A stretch of 64,000 nt of DNA from Synanceia verrucosa (Eukaryota; Chordata; Actinopteri; Perciformes; Synanceiidae). Below are positions 11,390-23,545 of the stretch, piece by piece. Numbering within the stretch: the first letter of the stretch is position 1; each line of letters starts with the position of its first letter. Made by a program: the position numbers and the translations under genes. Location: the NCBI GenBank assembly GCA_029721515.1, contig CM056555.1, forward strand, positions 2,153,001-2,217,000, written 5' to 3'. Under the pieces are notes generated by a model. That model had not been told where the DNA came from. It worked only from the letters and a program-made list of their open reading frames with translations, and did no database searches.

Positions 11390-13010
11390 ACTCCCTCTAT
11401 ATATTCTCTATATCATCCCTTATTTACACACTACTCTCTATATATTCTCTATATCATCTCTTATTTACACACTACTCCCTCTATATATTCTCTATATCAT
11501 CCCTTATTTACACACTACTCTCTATATATTCTCTATATCATCCCTTATTTACACACTACTCTCTATATATTCTCTATATCATCCCTTATTTACACACTAC
11601 TCTCTATATATTCTCTATATCATCCCTTATTTACACACTACTCTCTATATATTCTCTATATCATCCCTTATTTACACACTACTCTCTCTATATATTCTCT
11701 ATATCATCCCTTATTTACACACTACTCTCTCTATATATTCTCTATATCATCCCTTATTTACACACTACTCTCTATATATTCTCTATATCATCCCTTATTT
11801 ACACACTACTCTCTCTATATATTCTCTATATCATCCCTTATTTACACACTACTCTCTATATATTCTCTATATCATCCCTTATTTACACACTACTCTCTCT
11901 ATATATTCTCTATATCATCCCTTATTTACACACTACTCTCTCTATATATTCTCTATATCATCCCTTATTTACACACTACTCTCTCTATATATTCTCTATA
12001 TCATCCCTTATTTACACACTACTCTCTATATATTCTCTATATCATCCCTTATTTACACACTACTCTCTCTATATATTCTCTATATCATCACTTAAAAACA
12101 CAATACACACTATATATACTCTATATCATCCCTTAAGTACACACAACTCTCACTATATATTCTCTATATCATCCCTTATTTACACACTACTCTCTATATA
12201 TTCTCTATATCATCCCTTATTTACACACTACTCTCTCTATATATTCTCTATATAATCCCTTATTTACACACTACTCTCTCTATATATTCTCTATATCATC
12301 CCTTATTTACACACTACTCTCTCTATATATTCTCTATATCATCCCTTATTTACACACTACTCTCTATATATTCTCTATATCATCCCTTATTTACACACTA
12401 CTCTCTATATATTCTCTATATCATCCCTTATTTACACACTACTCTCTCTATATATTCTCTATATCATCCCTTATTTACACACTACTCTCTCTATATATTC
12501 TCTATATCATCCCTTATTTACACACTACTCTCTCTATATTCTCTATATCATCCCTTATTTACACACTACTCTCTATATATTCTCTATATCATCCCTTATT
12601 TACACACTACTCTCTCTATATATTCTCTATATCATCCCTTATTTACACACTACTCTCTATATATTCTCTATATCATCCCTTATTTACACACTACTCTCTA
12701 TATATTCTCTATATCATCCCTTATTTACACACTACTCTCTATATATTCTCTATATCATCCCTTATTTACACACTACTCTCTATATATTCTCTATATCATC
12801 CCTTATTTACACACTACTCTCTCTATATATTCTCTATATCATCCCTTATTTACACACTACTCTCTCTATATTCTCTATATCATCCCTTATTTACACACTA
12901 CTCTCTATATATTCTCTATATCATCCCTTATTTACACACTACTCTCTCTATATATTCTCTATATCATCCCTTATTTACACACTACTCTCTCTATATATTC
13001 TGTATATCAT
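11390..13010. repeat. 41/43-bp minisatellite, about 39 units
   Basis: Units run CTATATCATCCCTTATTTAC then ACACTACTCTCTATATATTCT. Two length classes differ by a CT step (CTCTATATA versus CTCTCTATATA). One diverged patch near 12085-12160 (CACTTAAAAACACAATACAC) interrupts an otherwise homogeneous array. Confidence 0.92.
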
Positions 13011-13279
13011 GTCTAATGTCTCAATACTGTTTTGAACTGTTTATGCACAGAAATCTTTTCACTGTTTGTATTTTGGACTCCGTAATTTATCGGTCATAGT
13101 CATGTATATATTGTATTTCATTTAATTTCATTTGCATTTTGTGCAAAATGTCTATTCAATCAAGTGTTGAAATGATTATCATATATTATTACACTATGTT
13201 ATTATTGTTATTATTGTTATTATTACAATAACTAATTTGCACAGCAAACCTGCACTTTTTGTATGCTATCTTTTCTTAT

Positions 13280-13307
13280 TTTTTCATATATATATATGTA
13301 TATATAC

Positions 13308-13369
<62 letters not shown>

Positions 13370-13465
13370 GTGTATATATACGTATATATACGTATATATA
13401 CATGTGTATATATGTATATATATATGTATATATATGTATATATATATGCATATATATATATATAT
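13280..13465. repeat. (TA)n-rich low-complexity tract with TACGTATA interruptions
   Basis: Almost pure alternating TA with periodic ACATG/ACGTA/ATGTG interruptions. It is self-complementary and prone to cruciform formation. Overlapping open frames here are meaningless. Confidence 0.9.
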
Positions 13466-13469
13466 TACT

Positions 13470-14748
13470 TATTCTACTGTTTCATTATTTCTGTTTCATA
13501 GTTTTTCTTACATATAACTTCATGTTCATGCTGCTGTAAGGAGTAAGGTTCCCTCAGTGGAGGATCGCTCTTTTATTTTGAAAACACTCCTTCACACAGG
13601 GAGGTCCTGTATCTCTACATGGTGATACTGATACTTTTACTCTAGTAAAGGAAAGTACTTCCTCCTCCACAGTGGTCCAGACTTCTCACTTTTTGTCCTA
13701 TGATAATGATGATGATGATGATGATGAAGAGTGGTATTAGTGTCCAGGTGACTGCTGGCACTGATCTGCTCGTCTTCGTCTCCTGCTCTGACAATGTTCC
13801 TGGATGGATGTGACTCAGGAAAAGACTGTAGCTCTAATCCCATAAGAGGCTTTGCTTTTGCACTCTGCTGAGTTTGGATGCCGTTGGCACGGTGACAGAA
13901 ACATGTTTTGTCAAAATGACAACAACTGGACAACAGACAAGGTTCTATTTTTAAAATAATAGTATATGACATATATAAGAAATATTTCTCACCTGGGACA
14001 TAAAAATTATTTTTAAAATTATTTTTCCTGCTTTAAGTGTAAAAATAAAAGAATGTAATATCAGTTTGTGAACTATAGGTGGCGACAATCACCTGCTGTT
14101 TTAAGGAGCTGGTTTACCTGTCGAAACAACCGGAAATTGAGGAATGTAGCCTTCACAATAAAAGCTCTTGTTCACTCGTGAGTCGTGAAATAATTGAATA
14201 TTTAAGGGTAATTTGGTTTCCAGTGAAGCACAAAGAAAGACCCATGCTACACCATATCAGATCCATTTATTTAACTGTGGATTGATAATGGATTGTTTCT
14301 TTATATATCTGTTTAATTAATAAACCTTCTTATTCATCCACCTCTTCATCTCTCCCTCCACTCCATTCACCCCCTTTTCTAAAGTTTAAAGAAGCAATAA
14401 TAAATAATTTTATTCATGTTTTTTTAGCACCACTTTTGTGGTACACACTGTCATGTAATGACAATGAGGCGTTTGACTGGTTAATATATAGAAGCTGCTA
14501 AAATTAGCTCTTACAAGCTGTGTTTATGAAAAGAATGTCTAAAATTAACATTTTACAAAGATGGTTAATCTAGTTTTATAAGCATGTTTTATCATTAGTT
14601 ATGACTGTGTTGTTAGTTTCCCTGATTTTCTGAATAGAGTTCGGCTTCATGACCTGCCAGCATGTCTCTGATAACACATATCAGGCAGTTTGTCCAAGTA
14701 CCTTGTGTTAACACTGATTAATTGTGTTAACTAATTTCGACCCTCCTG

Positions 14749-14787
<39 letters not shown>

Positions 14788-15149
14788 GAATAAATAAATT
14801 AAAAAATCAACTTTATTTTGAAAAAGCGAAAACAAAATGCAGGTCCTCGTTGACGTCATCAAGGTGTGTTTGTGAATCAGGCTCCTCACCAGGTACAAAC
14901 ACCTGAGGAGGCAGAGAGTCACTCGGCTGTAACGTTTAATGGAAGGAAATTAGGAAAGAAATCAGGAGCTGATGAGAAAGTTTGTGTTTCTAACGTGTTT
15001 CTACTGACTTTCTAACGTGTTTCTACTGACTTTCTAACGTGTTTCTACTGACTTTCTAATGTTCAGCTCTCATTCGGTGTGTCTGACCTCTCGGTGTTGA
15101 GAAGGAAGCCGGACTTGGAGTGTTTTTTTCGGGTCCAAGGCCTGAAGTC
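13470..15149. other. Upstream region of ifngr1, no gene seen
   Basis: Contains (ATG)n at 13706-13728, a LINE-tail-like stretch at 14415-14470 (GTGGTACACACTGTCATGTA), a (TAA)n tract at 14746-14784 and three copies of a 22-bp unit (TTTCTAACGTGTTTCTACTG AC) at 14990-15058 just before the first ifngr1 exon. I saw no clear GAS or ISRE element. Confidence 0.4.
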
Positions 15150-18100
15150 ATGCCGCTGGACGGTGCGTTCACGGCCCTCCTGCTCGTCCTGATCAGTGGA
15201 GTTTCTGCTGGAACTGGTAAGAAGCTAAACCCACTTCTAATGTTGATATTAGTACTAAATCTAAATATTGTAGTTACATTACGATAAAGGAGAGTGCTGT
15301 TAAATAAATAAGTAAAAATTAAATTCATTTCACAGTCATACCTGGATGTTTCACTGTCGATAAGCCACCATTAGCTGATTTTTGGACTCCTGACAGTCTG
15401 TGGTAACTTGTGATGGACTCACAGTTTTCTGGGACACTAAAATAATGAAGTACAATTCAAATAAAATGCAAAAATATGAATCAATAGTTAGAAAAGCGTT
15501 AAAGTGTTAAACATGGTTCAGGTAGCTGCATTTAAAAATAAAAGTAGTCATTTTAAATCTAGGGGTTTAGGATGGACTCAGGTCCAGTACTAGTAAATAC
15601 TGTGTTAATGATGTAATTATTTACAAGTAAAGGTCCTGCATTCAGATGTCCATGAAACTAAACGGTACTTAGAATATAAAAAGTAAAAGTACTCATTGCG
15701 CAGAATATAAATGATATTATTAGATTATAATTATTGATGCATTAATGTGTTCATTGCTTTAATGCTGAAGCTGATAAAGGTGTAGATAATATTAATGTCT
15801 TGTGAATTTACCTATCTATAATAAATAAAATCTTAACTTAATGATAATACGCCATCATTAATTTGTTGATTGTATTTTTTATTATTAATCTGAATCTGCA
15901 GAAAATAGCACCTCAAACACAACAATAATTTCAGCCTTATCTTATTTAAATGGAGATGTTTATACATTTTAAATATTCATCATTCTTTATTGTCTAAGCA
16001 GCCAGAGTGGATTAGATCATGTCGAGAAGATGGAGTGGATGGAAACAAGCACTGGTTGGTGGAAATGAGCATTTATGTAATCACACCTGTCAGTCCTGAC
16101 CTGAGTGCAAAGACTTGAGACTTGATTGTACTTAAATGATTCTGCCTATGAAGGCTTTATAGTGTTACTTATTGAAGGTGTGTTCAAGGTCCAGAAAAGA
16201 TTATTATCAGCTTAATAAATAACCAGCGTGAACGTCGCTGCTCAAATCATGGGCTGTTTTTATTTTATAGTTAGCATGCTAACAGACGAGTTGAACGTGC
16301 TTTTAAAATGAGTGTTTCTGGATGTTTCTGCTACATACCCGGCCACTTTATTAAGTACACCTGTTCAATTGCTTGATAACGCAAACAGCCAATCACATGG
16401 CTGCAGCTCAATACATTTAGGCATGTAGAGGTGTTCAAGACAACGAGCTGAAGTTCAACCAGAGCATCAGAACGAGGAAGAAAGGGGATTTAAGTGACTT
16501 TGAACGTGACGTGGTTGTTGGTGCCAGACGAGCTGGTGATCCACTGGGATTTTCACTACATCCATCTCTAGGGTTTACAGAGAACAGTCCGGAAAAGAGG
16601 AGATATCCAGTGAGAAAGATGCCTTGTTGATGTGAGAGGTCACAGGAGAATGATCAGACTGGTTGGAGATGACAGAAAGGAAACAGGAAGTGAAATAAGC
16701 ACTGGTTCAACCAAGGAAAGCAGAATATCGTGTGTGAAGCCTGGAAGAAGATGGACTAGAGCAGCAGAAGAGCACACCAGGAGCCAGCTAAGAACAGGAA
16801 ACTTAGGCTGCAGCTCACACAGGATCACCAAAATAAGACACTAGAAGATTGAGAAACGTCGTCTGGTCTGACCAGTCTCCATTTCAGCTGAATGTTCAGA
16901 TGGTCGATGGTCAGAGTTTGAAAGCTTGGATCCATCCTGCCTTTTATCAGCGGTTCAGGCTGCTGCTGCTGCTAGTGGTGTAATGGTGGGGAGATTTTCT
17001 TGGCGTATTGATTTGGCTGCTGATGGATTTAATGAATCTTTGAGTCGAGTAAAAACTTGACAGATTAAACAAGCCGCAGCCTTGTTTTCTGTCTTATCAG
17101 GAAGTCACAGAGGAGACAGGAATGCTGACAAACGGACAGATTATACTTCAAATGCCTGTCGCTTTTGACACTGAATGAAATGCCGTAAAGTAAAGCAGGT
17201 GTGTAGTATGCAGGCCTGCTTCACCCCTCCCTGCTAAATATGTGGGTTTTTTTTTATTCTGTGCATATTTGCAGCAGCAGCAGACGCCTGCATAAATCGT
17301 TTTATTTCCTGTATGACTTGTATGAAGTGGAGCTCTGAGATTTACAGCATCAAAAATGTGTGTGTAATTAAAGAATAAACAAGCTTATTGTAATACTGTT
17401 CAAGCAAAGCATCTGATTTTCATGTCTGTTTCCACCTGGACTGTGCACAGGAGCACTTTAGGTCACACCGTTTGTAAAACACTGGTTTTACTTTATTTCA
17501 TAGCATCAGCGGTGTCATTAGGTCTATTTTTTTTTTTGGGGGGGGCAAAGTTCCCTTAAAAATTCCCAAGAAATTGGTGTTGATGTATTTATTTATTTAT
17601 TTTACAAAAAAATTGCAGACAAATTCAGTATAAACTAGCCATAATATGAGTTTATGTAAATAATCATATAACCTTGCATTATTCATGCACTTTTTTCGTG
17701 CACTAAAGTGCCCCCTTTGCAGGCAAAAACACACACTTAAGTTCTCCCATTTGGCAAACATGCTAATCTCCAAATTAGCCTCATCTGGGGGCTAAGCCCC
17801 CCCCCCATCCTTCAAACCTAGTGACGCTCCCTTTCAGCTACTCTTTAATGTTTTTCTTTTTTATTCGCAGTTCTTCCTCCAACAAACGTGACCCTCAGCT
17901 GCAGAAATTTCAGCGTCGTGGTCATCTGGGAGTACAGCGAGCAGCGACCGGAGACCAGGTTCAGGGTGGCTGTGGGAGGATCTGCTGGGTAAGTTTGATT
18001 AATTAAGTGAAATGTTCCTTTAAGTGCTTAAAGACATGGTGTGATGATTAGGGCACAACAATTAAACAAATAAAAATTTAAAAAAAACTTAATTTTTTTT

Positions 18101-21100
18101 ACTGATATTGTGACATTAGAGTGAATGATGACATTTTTTGTGGCAATATTATTATTATTATTATTATTAATATTATTATTTTAAACATTATGTTATTACA
18201 AACGAATCCCACTACAAGACCATATGACAGTACAAGAAAAAAAAACAACTACATTAATAATAATAATACTGAATAAATAGGTAAATATGACCTCATCACA
18301 TCACTCAGGGATAATTAGGAAAAATATACAGTATGTAAAGTAACAATGTGCAATAATCTTGAAATCAACTTCAGCTTTAATAACTGTGAATCTTCTCTGT
18401 AATAATTGTAAACATACACAATATATTTTTATCTTAACTATTTATGTTTTTATACTACTACTACTACTGTATATACATATATTACATGAAAATAGTAAAT
18501 GAAGGAGCAAGTTAAACAAGTCAAGTTTACCAAGTAAGGATTAATAGTTAAAAAAAATAATTGATCTGCTGTATTTTTATTTCTTTATTGAAGGGGTGAT
18601 GTGAAGGAAACCTCAGAGCATCGGTACGATCTGAGCCGCTTCGTCTGGGCGTCTGAGGAGCGCTACCTGGGCTTCCACTTTGCCGCCGTGACGGCCGTCC
18701 AGGGAGGCAACGAGTCCGAAGAAGTGACATCTGAAACATTCACCTTTAACGATTTAAAGACGGCTCACATCAAATGTAAGATGTAACCCTCTAGACTGTG
18801 ATTAGATCCCATCTATCTAAGACAGATAAGGTATACTTTTTGTTAATACTAAATTATTTTTGACAGAGAGCTCAAAAATGAGAAAAACATAAGAATCAAA
18901 GACACAGTAATAAATATAATGATTAACACCTGATGGACGCCTACTAGAATAGAAATAAATCTAGTAAAATAAACTAAGATAAGAAAAAGCTTCGTTCATC
19001 CTGAAGGAAATTCTTGTGCAACAGTTAGAATCCAAAATAAAAACACTATAAGAACATGGTAAGCTGCCAGGTTGGAGGTACTAAAATAAAATGGAGAAGT
19101 AATATTGTTTAAGTATATTGCACACCATATTAAGTGAGTAATTTTAGAAATTAAATTAGAAAATCATATTTTATAAGTATATTACACACAATTTTGACAG
19201 TAATATTAGAAATTACATTTTTAAAAAATAATATTGTATAAGGACAAATTATATTGTGCACAATAGGCCATTGAATGAGTAATATTAGAAATTAAATTTA
19301 AAAATGTAATATTGCATAAGTATATTGTGCATGATATTTAGTGAGTAATAATAGAAATTAAATTTTAAAATGTAATAATGTATAAGTATATTGTGCACAA
19401 TATTTAGTGAGTAATAATAGAAATTAAATTTAAAAATGAAATAATGTATAAGTATATTGTGCACAATATTTAGTGAGTAATAATAGAAATTAAATTTAAA
19501 AATGTAATAATGTATAAGTATATTGTGCACAATATTTAGTGAGTAATAATAGAAATTAAATTTTAAAATGTAATAATGTATAAGTATATTGTGCACAATA
19601 TTTAGTGAGTAATAATAGAAATTAAATTTAAAAATGTAATAATGTATAAGTATATTGTGCACAATATTTAGTGAGTAATAATAGAAATTAAATTTTAAAA
19701 TGTAATAATGTATAAGTATATTGTGCACAATATTTAGTGAGTAATAATAGAAATTAAATTTAAAAATGTAATAATGTATAAGTATATTGTGCACAATATT
19801 TAGTGAGTAATAATAGAAATTAAATTTTAAAATGTAATAATGTATAAGTATATTGTGCACAATATTTAGTGAGTAATAATAGAAATTAAATTTAAAAATG
19901 TAATAATGTATAAGTATATTGTGCACGATATTTAGTGAGTAATATTAGAAATTAAATTTAAAAATGTAATAATGTATAAGTATATTGTGCACGATATTTA
20001 ATGAGTAATAATAGAAATTAAATTTAAAAATGTAATATTGCATAAGTATATTGTGCACGATATTTAGTGAGTAATAATAGAAATTAAATTTTAAAATGTA
20101 ATAATGTATAAGTATATTGTGCACAATATTTAGTGAGTAATAATAGAAATTAAATTTAAAAATGTAATAATGTATAAGTATATTGTGCACAATATTTAGT
20201 GAGTAATAATAGAAATTAAATTTAAAAATGAAATAATGTATAAGTATATTGTGCACAATATTTAGTGAGTAATAATAGAAATTAAATTTAATAATGAAAT
20301 AATGTATAAGTATATTGTGCACAATATTTAGTGAGTAATAATAGAAATTAAATTTAATAATGAAATAATGTATAAGTATATTGTGCACAATATTTAGTGA
20401 GTAATATTAGAAATTACATTGAAAAAAATAATATTGTATAAGTATGTTGCACACAATATTTAGTGTGTAATATTGAAAATTAAATAAAAAAAAATAATAT
20501 TGTTCATGACATTGTGACATATTGTTCTTATGGATGAATTACACTGAATATGAAGTGTGGGTCAGTACAGAAGGTGTTTGTCATAAATGGTCAAACTTTT
20601 GATGTATTTTTGCTCACAGGTCCGTTGAGTTTCCCTCCTGTGGACGTGAGTGAGAGCCAATCAGGAGCCACGGTGACCTTCATGAATCCTTTCCACTTCT
20701 ACAGAGAGCTGAAGCAGGCCGACAAGCCTGACGGCAGCAGCTTCAAATTCACCGTCTCTTCAGATGCTGCAAGTGCAACTATTTCAAAAATATTCATGCT
20801 GTTATTCCAAAAAATAAGTAGTTTAATAAGAACTAGAGATTTGATCTGGCGCTCTGTGGCTTTCAGGGAGATTCAGACAGCTCTTGCACGGTGAATCAGA
20901 AGAAGTGCAGACATGATGTCACTTTTCCAGAGGAGGCAGAAAAGTGCGTCACGCTGAAAGGACGTCTGTTTGCTGGGAACGGCGTCGGCGAAGTGGCGTT
21001 CAGGAAGACGGGTCGTATCTGTGCCCTGAAAGCTGCTGGTAGGTCTGAACTGGGTCCGTAAAAAAACATGTCTGCAAAATAATCCATCACTGATAACAGC

Positions 21101-22204
21101 ATGGACAACAGGAAGTCTGCTTCAGAGCCTTTACTTTGGTAAAAGTACTGACACCACAGTGTGAAAATAAGGCAAGTAAAGGACATTTTAAGTATGTGCA
21201 GTATTATTAGGCAAAATCTCCTTAAAGTACTTACAGTGCAGTACAATGTTCCATGTCAGTTTAATTAATCTGATATTTCTGGATTAATATTACTGCTGCA
21301 TATATTTTAACTGCTTTATAACTGTTGGCCAGTTTAATCTGCGACCATACATCATGGTCTGTAAGAGTGTCACTTGTTTGTGTCTCTAAAGAGTCACATT
21401 TTCATCTAAAAGGCTCTTAAACAGTTTATTTAGCTTCAAACAGGAGGGGGAGTTTTTTGCATACACTTGGTGGCCTCTTTATTAGGTACACCTGTGTGAT
21501 CTAAAGCAAGTAAACTCAAATAGATGATCTTATCTCTGATCTCTGTCAGGGAAAGTTTCTTTTTTCTAACCAGCATCACGCTTTAAAAAGCACAAACCAA
21601 ACCTTTGAAAACAAAACTGTGACACTAAATGAAGTGTTTCCTTCCACAGCAGAGGCCAGTGTGTTAATGTGGGTGATACCGCTGCTGGTCCTCATCATTG
21701 TTATCGTTGTGATAATAGCTGCCATCTGTAAAGTGAAGGCCTGGACCATGAAGGTCCCCAGTCCTCCCAAACCGCTGGTAAGCTCTCTGAAAGGTCAAAA
21801 CAACCCTTCATCTGTGTTTGTGGTGGGTTTTAAACTCAGTCTGTCCTCTGTGTTGGACCACGAAGCTGAAGCCTCACAGGGAAGGGCAGCTGAGGTACGC
21901 CGTGGTGAGCGCCGCGGACATCAGCGCCGTCGCTCTGAGCGACAAGTCCTGCAAGGATGAGGACGCCGAAGACCTCCAGGGGGACAGTTCGCTTCCTGCT
22001 GCCATGGTGTACGTGGAGGAAGGCCTTCCAGAGGGATACAGGGCAGAGGATGACTCAGCGGACGACTCAGCGAAAACTGTTTCCATTGATTTAGACGAGG
22101 AGGAGGTGGAGGAGGTGGAGGAGGTGTCGCCCTATGACCGGCCTCATGTTCTGCAGGTGGACATGGGTGATGGAGACATGGCGACGGGTTACAAGGAGAG
22201 GTGA
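15150..22204 (+). CDS. ifngr1: Interferon gamma receptor 1 (class II cytokine receptor, CRFB13/17 type)
   Basis: Coding exons: 15150-15216, 17871-17988, 18594-18775, 20620-20768, 20867-21038, 21650-21777 and 21866-22204 (1155 nt, 384 aa). Intron phases 1,2,1,0,1,0 are the class II cytokine receptor signature. Residues 1-20 are a signal peptide. Two fibronectin III domains follow (about 23-100 and 101-225; LPPTNVTLSC opens D1). The transmembrane helix is about 235-256. A proline-rich PSPPKPL (about 266-272) sits where the JAK1-binding LPKSL-type motif is expected. An acidic tail contains SPYDRPH; YDRPH (362-366) matches the STAT1-docking YDKPH of mammalian IFNGR1. It would bind IFN-gamma at the plasma membrane with IFNGR2 and signal by JAK1/STAT1. 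Intron 4 (98 nt) uses a GC donor (GCAAGT). The exon 7 acceptor (CGAAG before 21866) is the least certain border; one three codons downstream (at 21872) is possible. AATAAA is at 22989. Teleosts have two IFNGR1 paralogues and I cannot tell which this is. Confidence 0.85.
16338..16990 (+). mobile_element. Degenerate Tc1/mariner element in ifngr1 intron 1
   Basis: Begins with a GGCCACTTTATTAAGTACAC terminal sequence and continues with text typical of fish Tc1 transposase genes: GATTTAAGTGACTTTGAACG, GTTGTTGGTGCCAGACGAGC, GGGTTTACAGAGAACAG. The frame 16632-16844 (MRGHRRMIRLVGDDRKE) retains part of the DNA-binding region but is frameshifted, and the catalytic half ends abruptly near 16985. Inactive fossil. 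Confidence 0.75.
17508..17830. mobile_element. Putative MITE with imperfect inverted ends, ifngr1 intron 1
   Basis: Left GCGGTGTCATTAGGTCTA and right (other strand) GAGCGTCACTAGGTTTGA are similar, and both are followed inward by homopolymer (T/G and C) runs. It ends about 40 bp before exon 2. Family and target duplication were not determined. Confidence 0.4.
18960..19050. repeat. LINE 3'-tail-like dispersed repeat in ifngr1 intron 3
   Basis: AAATAAACTAAGATAAG then TCCTGAAGGAAATTCTTGTG CAACAG. A similar sequence recurs at 51815-51870. Confidence 0.45.
19130..20475. repeat. 66-bp minisatellite in ifngr1 intron 3, about 17 core units
   Basis: Core units (19266-20400) run GTGCACAATATTTAGTGAGT, then AATAATAGAAATTAAATTTA and AAAATGTAATAATGTATAAG; diverged units flank both ends. 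Because 66 is divisible by 3, long minus-strand open frames arise (22-residue repeat NIVHNILIHYYIFKFNFYYY SL). They have no start context, family match or codon signature of a gene. Confidence 0.9.
21468..21502 (+). repeat. Tc1-like terminal fragment, ifngr1 intron 5
   Basis: GGCCTCTTTATTAGGTACACCTGTG resembles the terminal sequence of the Tc1 fossil at 16338. Only the end survives. Confidence 0.5.
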
Positions 22205-23545
22205 GACGGTGGGTTACATTCAGGGAGGACCTGCCTTCTGCCTTCTGACTGCACTGACCAACATGTTTGAGGACACTGAGGATAAAAAAAACCACAGTTA
22301 TATCCTCCTTTTTAATAAGTTTTACTGTAGCACTTAAAGCTGCTGCCTTCCAGTCGCTCCTGTGGCATTTTATTTATCTTATTCTCGTTATAACAACAAG
22401 GAAACAACAGCTCATAAAAGTCACAGCAGCATTTTTTATGGGCTTCATTAGTATCAGCTGATGCTTCCTGGTTGTAATGAAGGGACGGTGCTCCATGGTT
22501 TCAATTATGTTTTTTTTTTTTAAACAAAAGGGACATTTCATCCAAATAACACTCCCTCAAAAAAGTGTTTTTAATCATGGAGATAGTTCAGGTTTGGAGA
22601 TATCTTTCTGCCACCATCCTGATTTAAAATACACATGGATTGAATCTATTCAATCATTCCTTTTTCGGCGCCACACCTCGTTCACGCCACCGAACAGCGA
22701 CCAGTCAGACGGGCTCTGGTGTTTTTCTGTTGTTTGAGTCGAGAGGATTTGGTTTGTTTACATTAAGGCAGTTTTGATTTTTGTTCCTGTATAATGCTGC
22801 TGTGAATACTGATTTTAATCACTTCAGGTTTAAACACAGGAGCCAAACGTGTGCAGACGTGTGTGATGTGGATTTATTTAACATGACGCTTGTTTGTGGG
22901 AGAAGGATGAACGTCTGATCTTTAAATATCAGTGTGACGGATGCAGTTTGATGAGATCAACATGAACTTTCACACTTTAAGTGTTTTTAATAAAGAGACG
23001 TGAACAATTCTGGTATTTTCCGTTGTGTTTGAAGGGCTGCCTATGATTAGAAATCTGGATATTAAGGAATAGAAATGTTTTCATACAAAATCTGTTTTTT
23101 AATTTAACAAAAGTGGCATGAATTGTTTTCATACCGATGGAGAAAGAGTCTGGAAGGAAACCTCTGCAGCTCAGTTATCAACATGCTCCATCATGTTTGT
23201 TTAATGCGAACAAAGACAACCGAGCCGGTTACACCCTGATCATGATGGTTTGTTGCATTTATATTTCTGATTAAACAGGAAAGACATGTTGATCAGTGAG
23301 CTTCAGAGGACGAGGACACGTCCATCTCTCTGAAAGGAGGCGTGTTTCCCAAAATGTTGAAGAGGATCGATGCATAAAGAATATTCTCAGTATAGTAACT
23401 GTTCCTGATGACCTGAGCTGCTTTACTGCAGATAAGGTTCATTTCTGCTCCTCATACTTAAAGTTAAACGATAGTTTTGAGTCAGGCTTGGTTTCTCAGC
23501 TCCAGCGGGATGGAAAAATAAAAAGTCTGTGCGGGCTGGTTTCTT
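22205..23545. other. 3' UTR of ifngr1 and tail-to-tail spacer with ltv1
   Basis: The receptor 3' UTR probably runs to about 23010 after AATAAA at 22989. The remaining ~530 bp up to the ltv1 stop has no other gene. Confidence 0.5.

Noticed and set aside
13237..13539. Three overlapping frames of about 80-100 codons rich in Ile/Tyr
   Set aside because: Translation of a (TA)n tract.
16632..16844. 70-codon frame as a host gene
   Set aside because: It is a frameshifted piece of Tc1 transposase sequence in ifngr1 intron 1.
19285..20388. 213- and 147-codon minus-strand frames with a 22-residue repeat
   Set aside because: Arise from the 66-bp intronic minisatellite of ifngr1.
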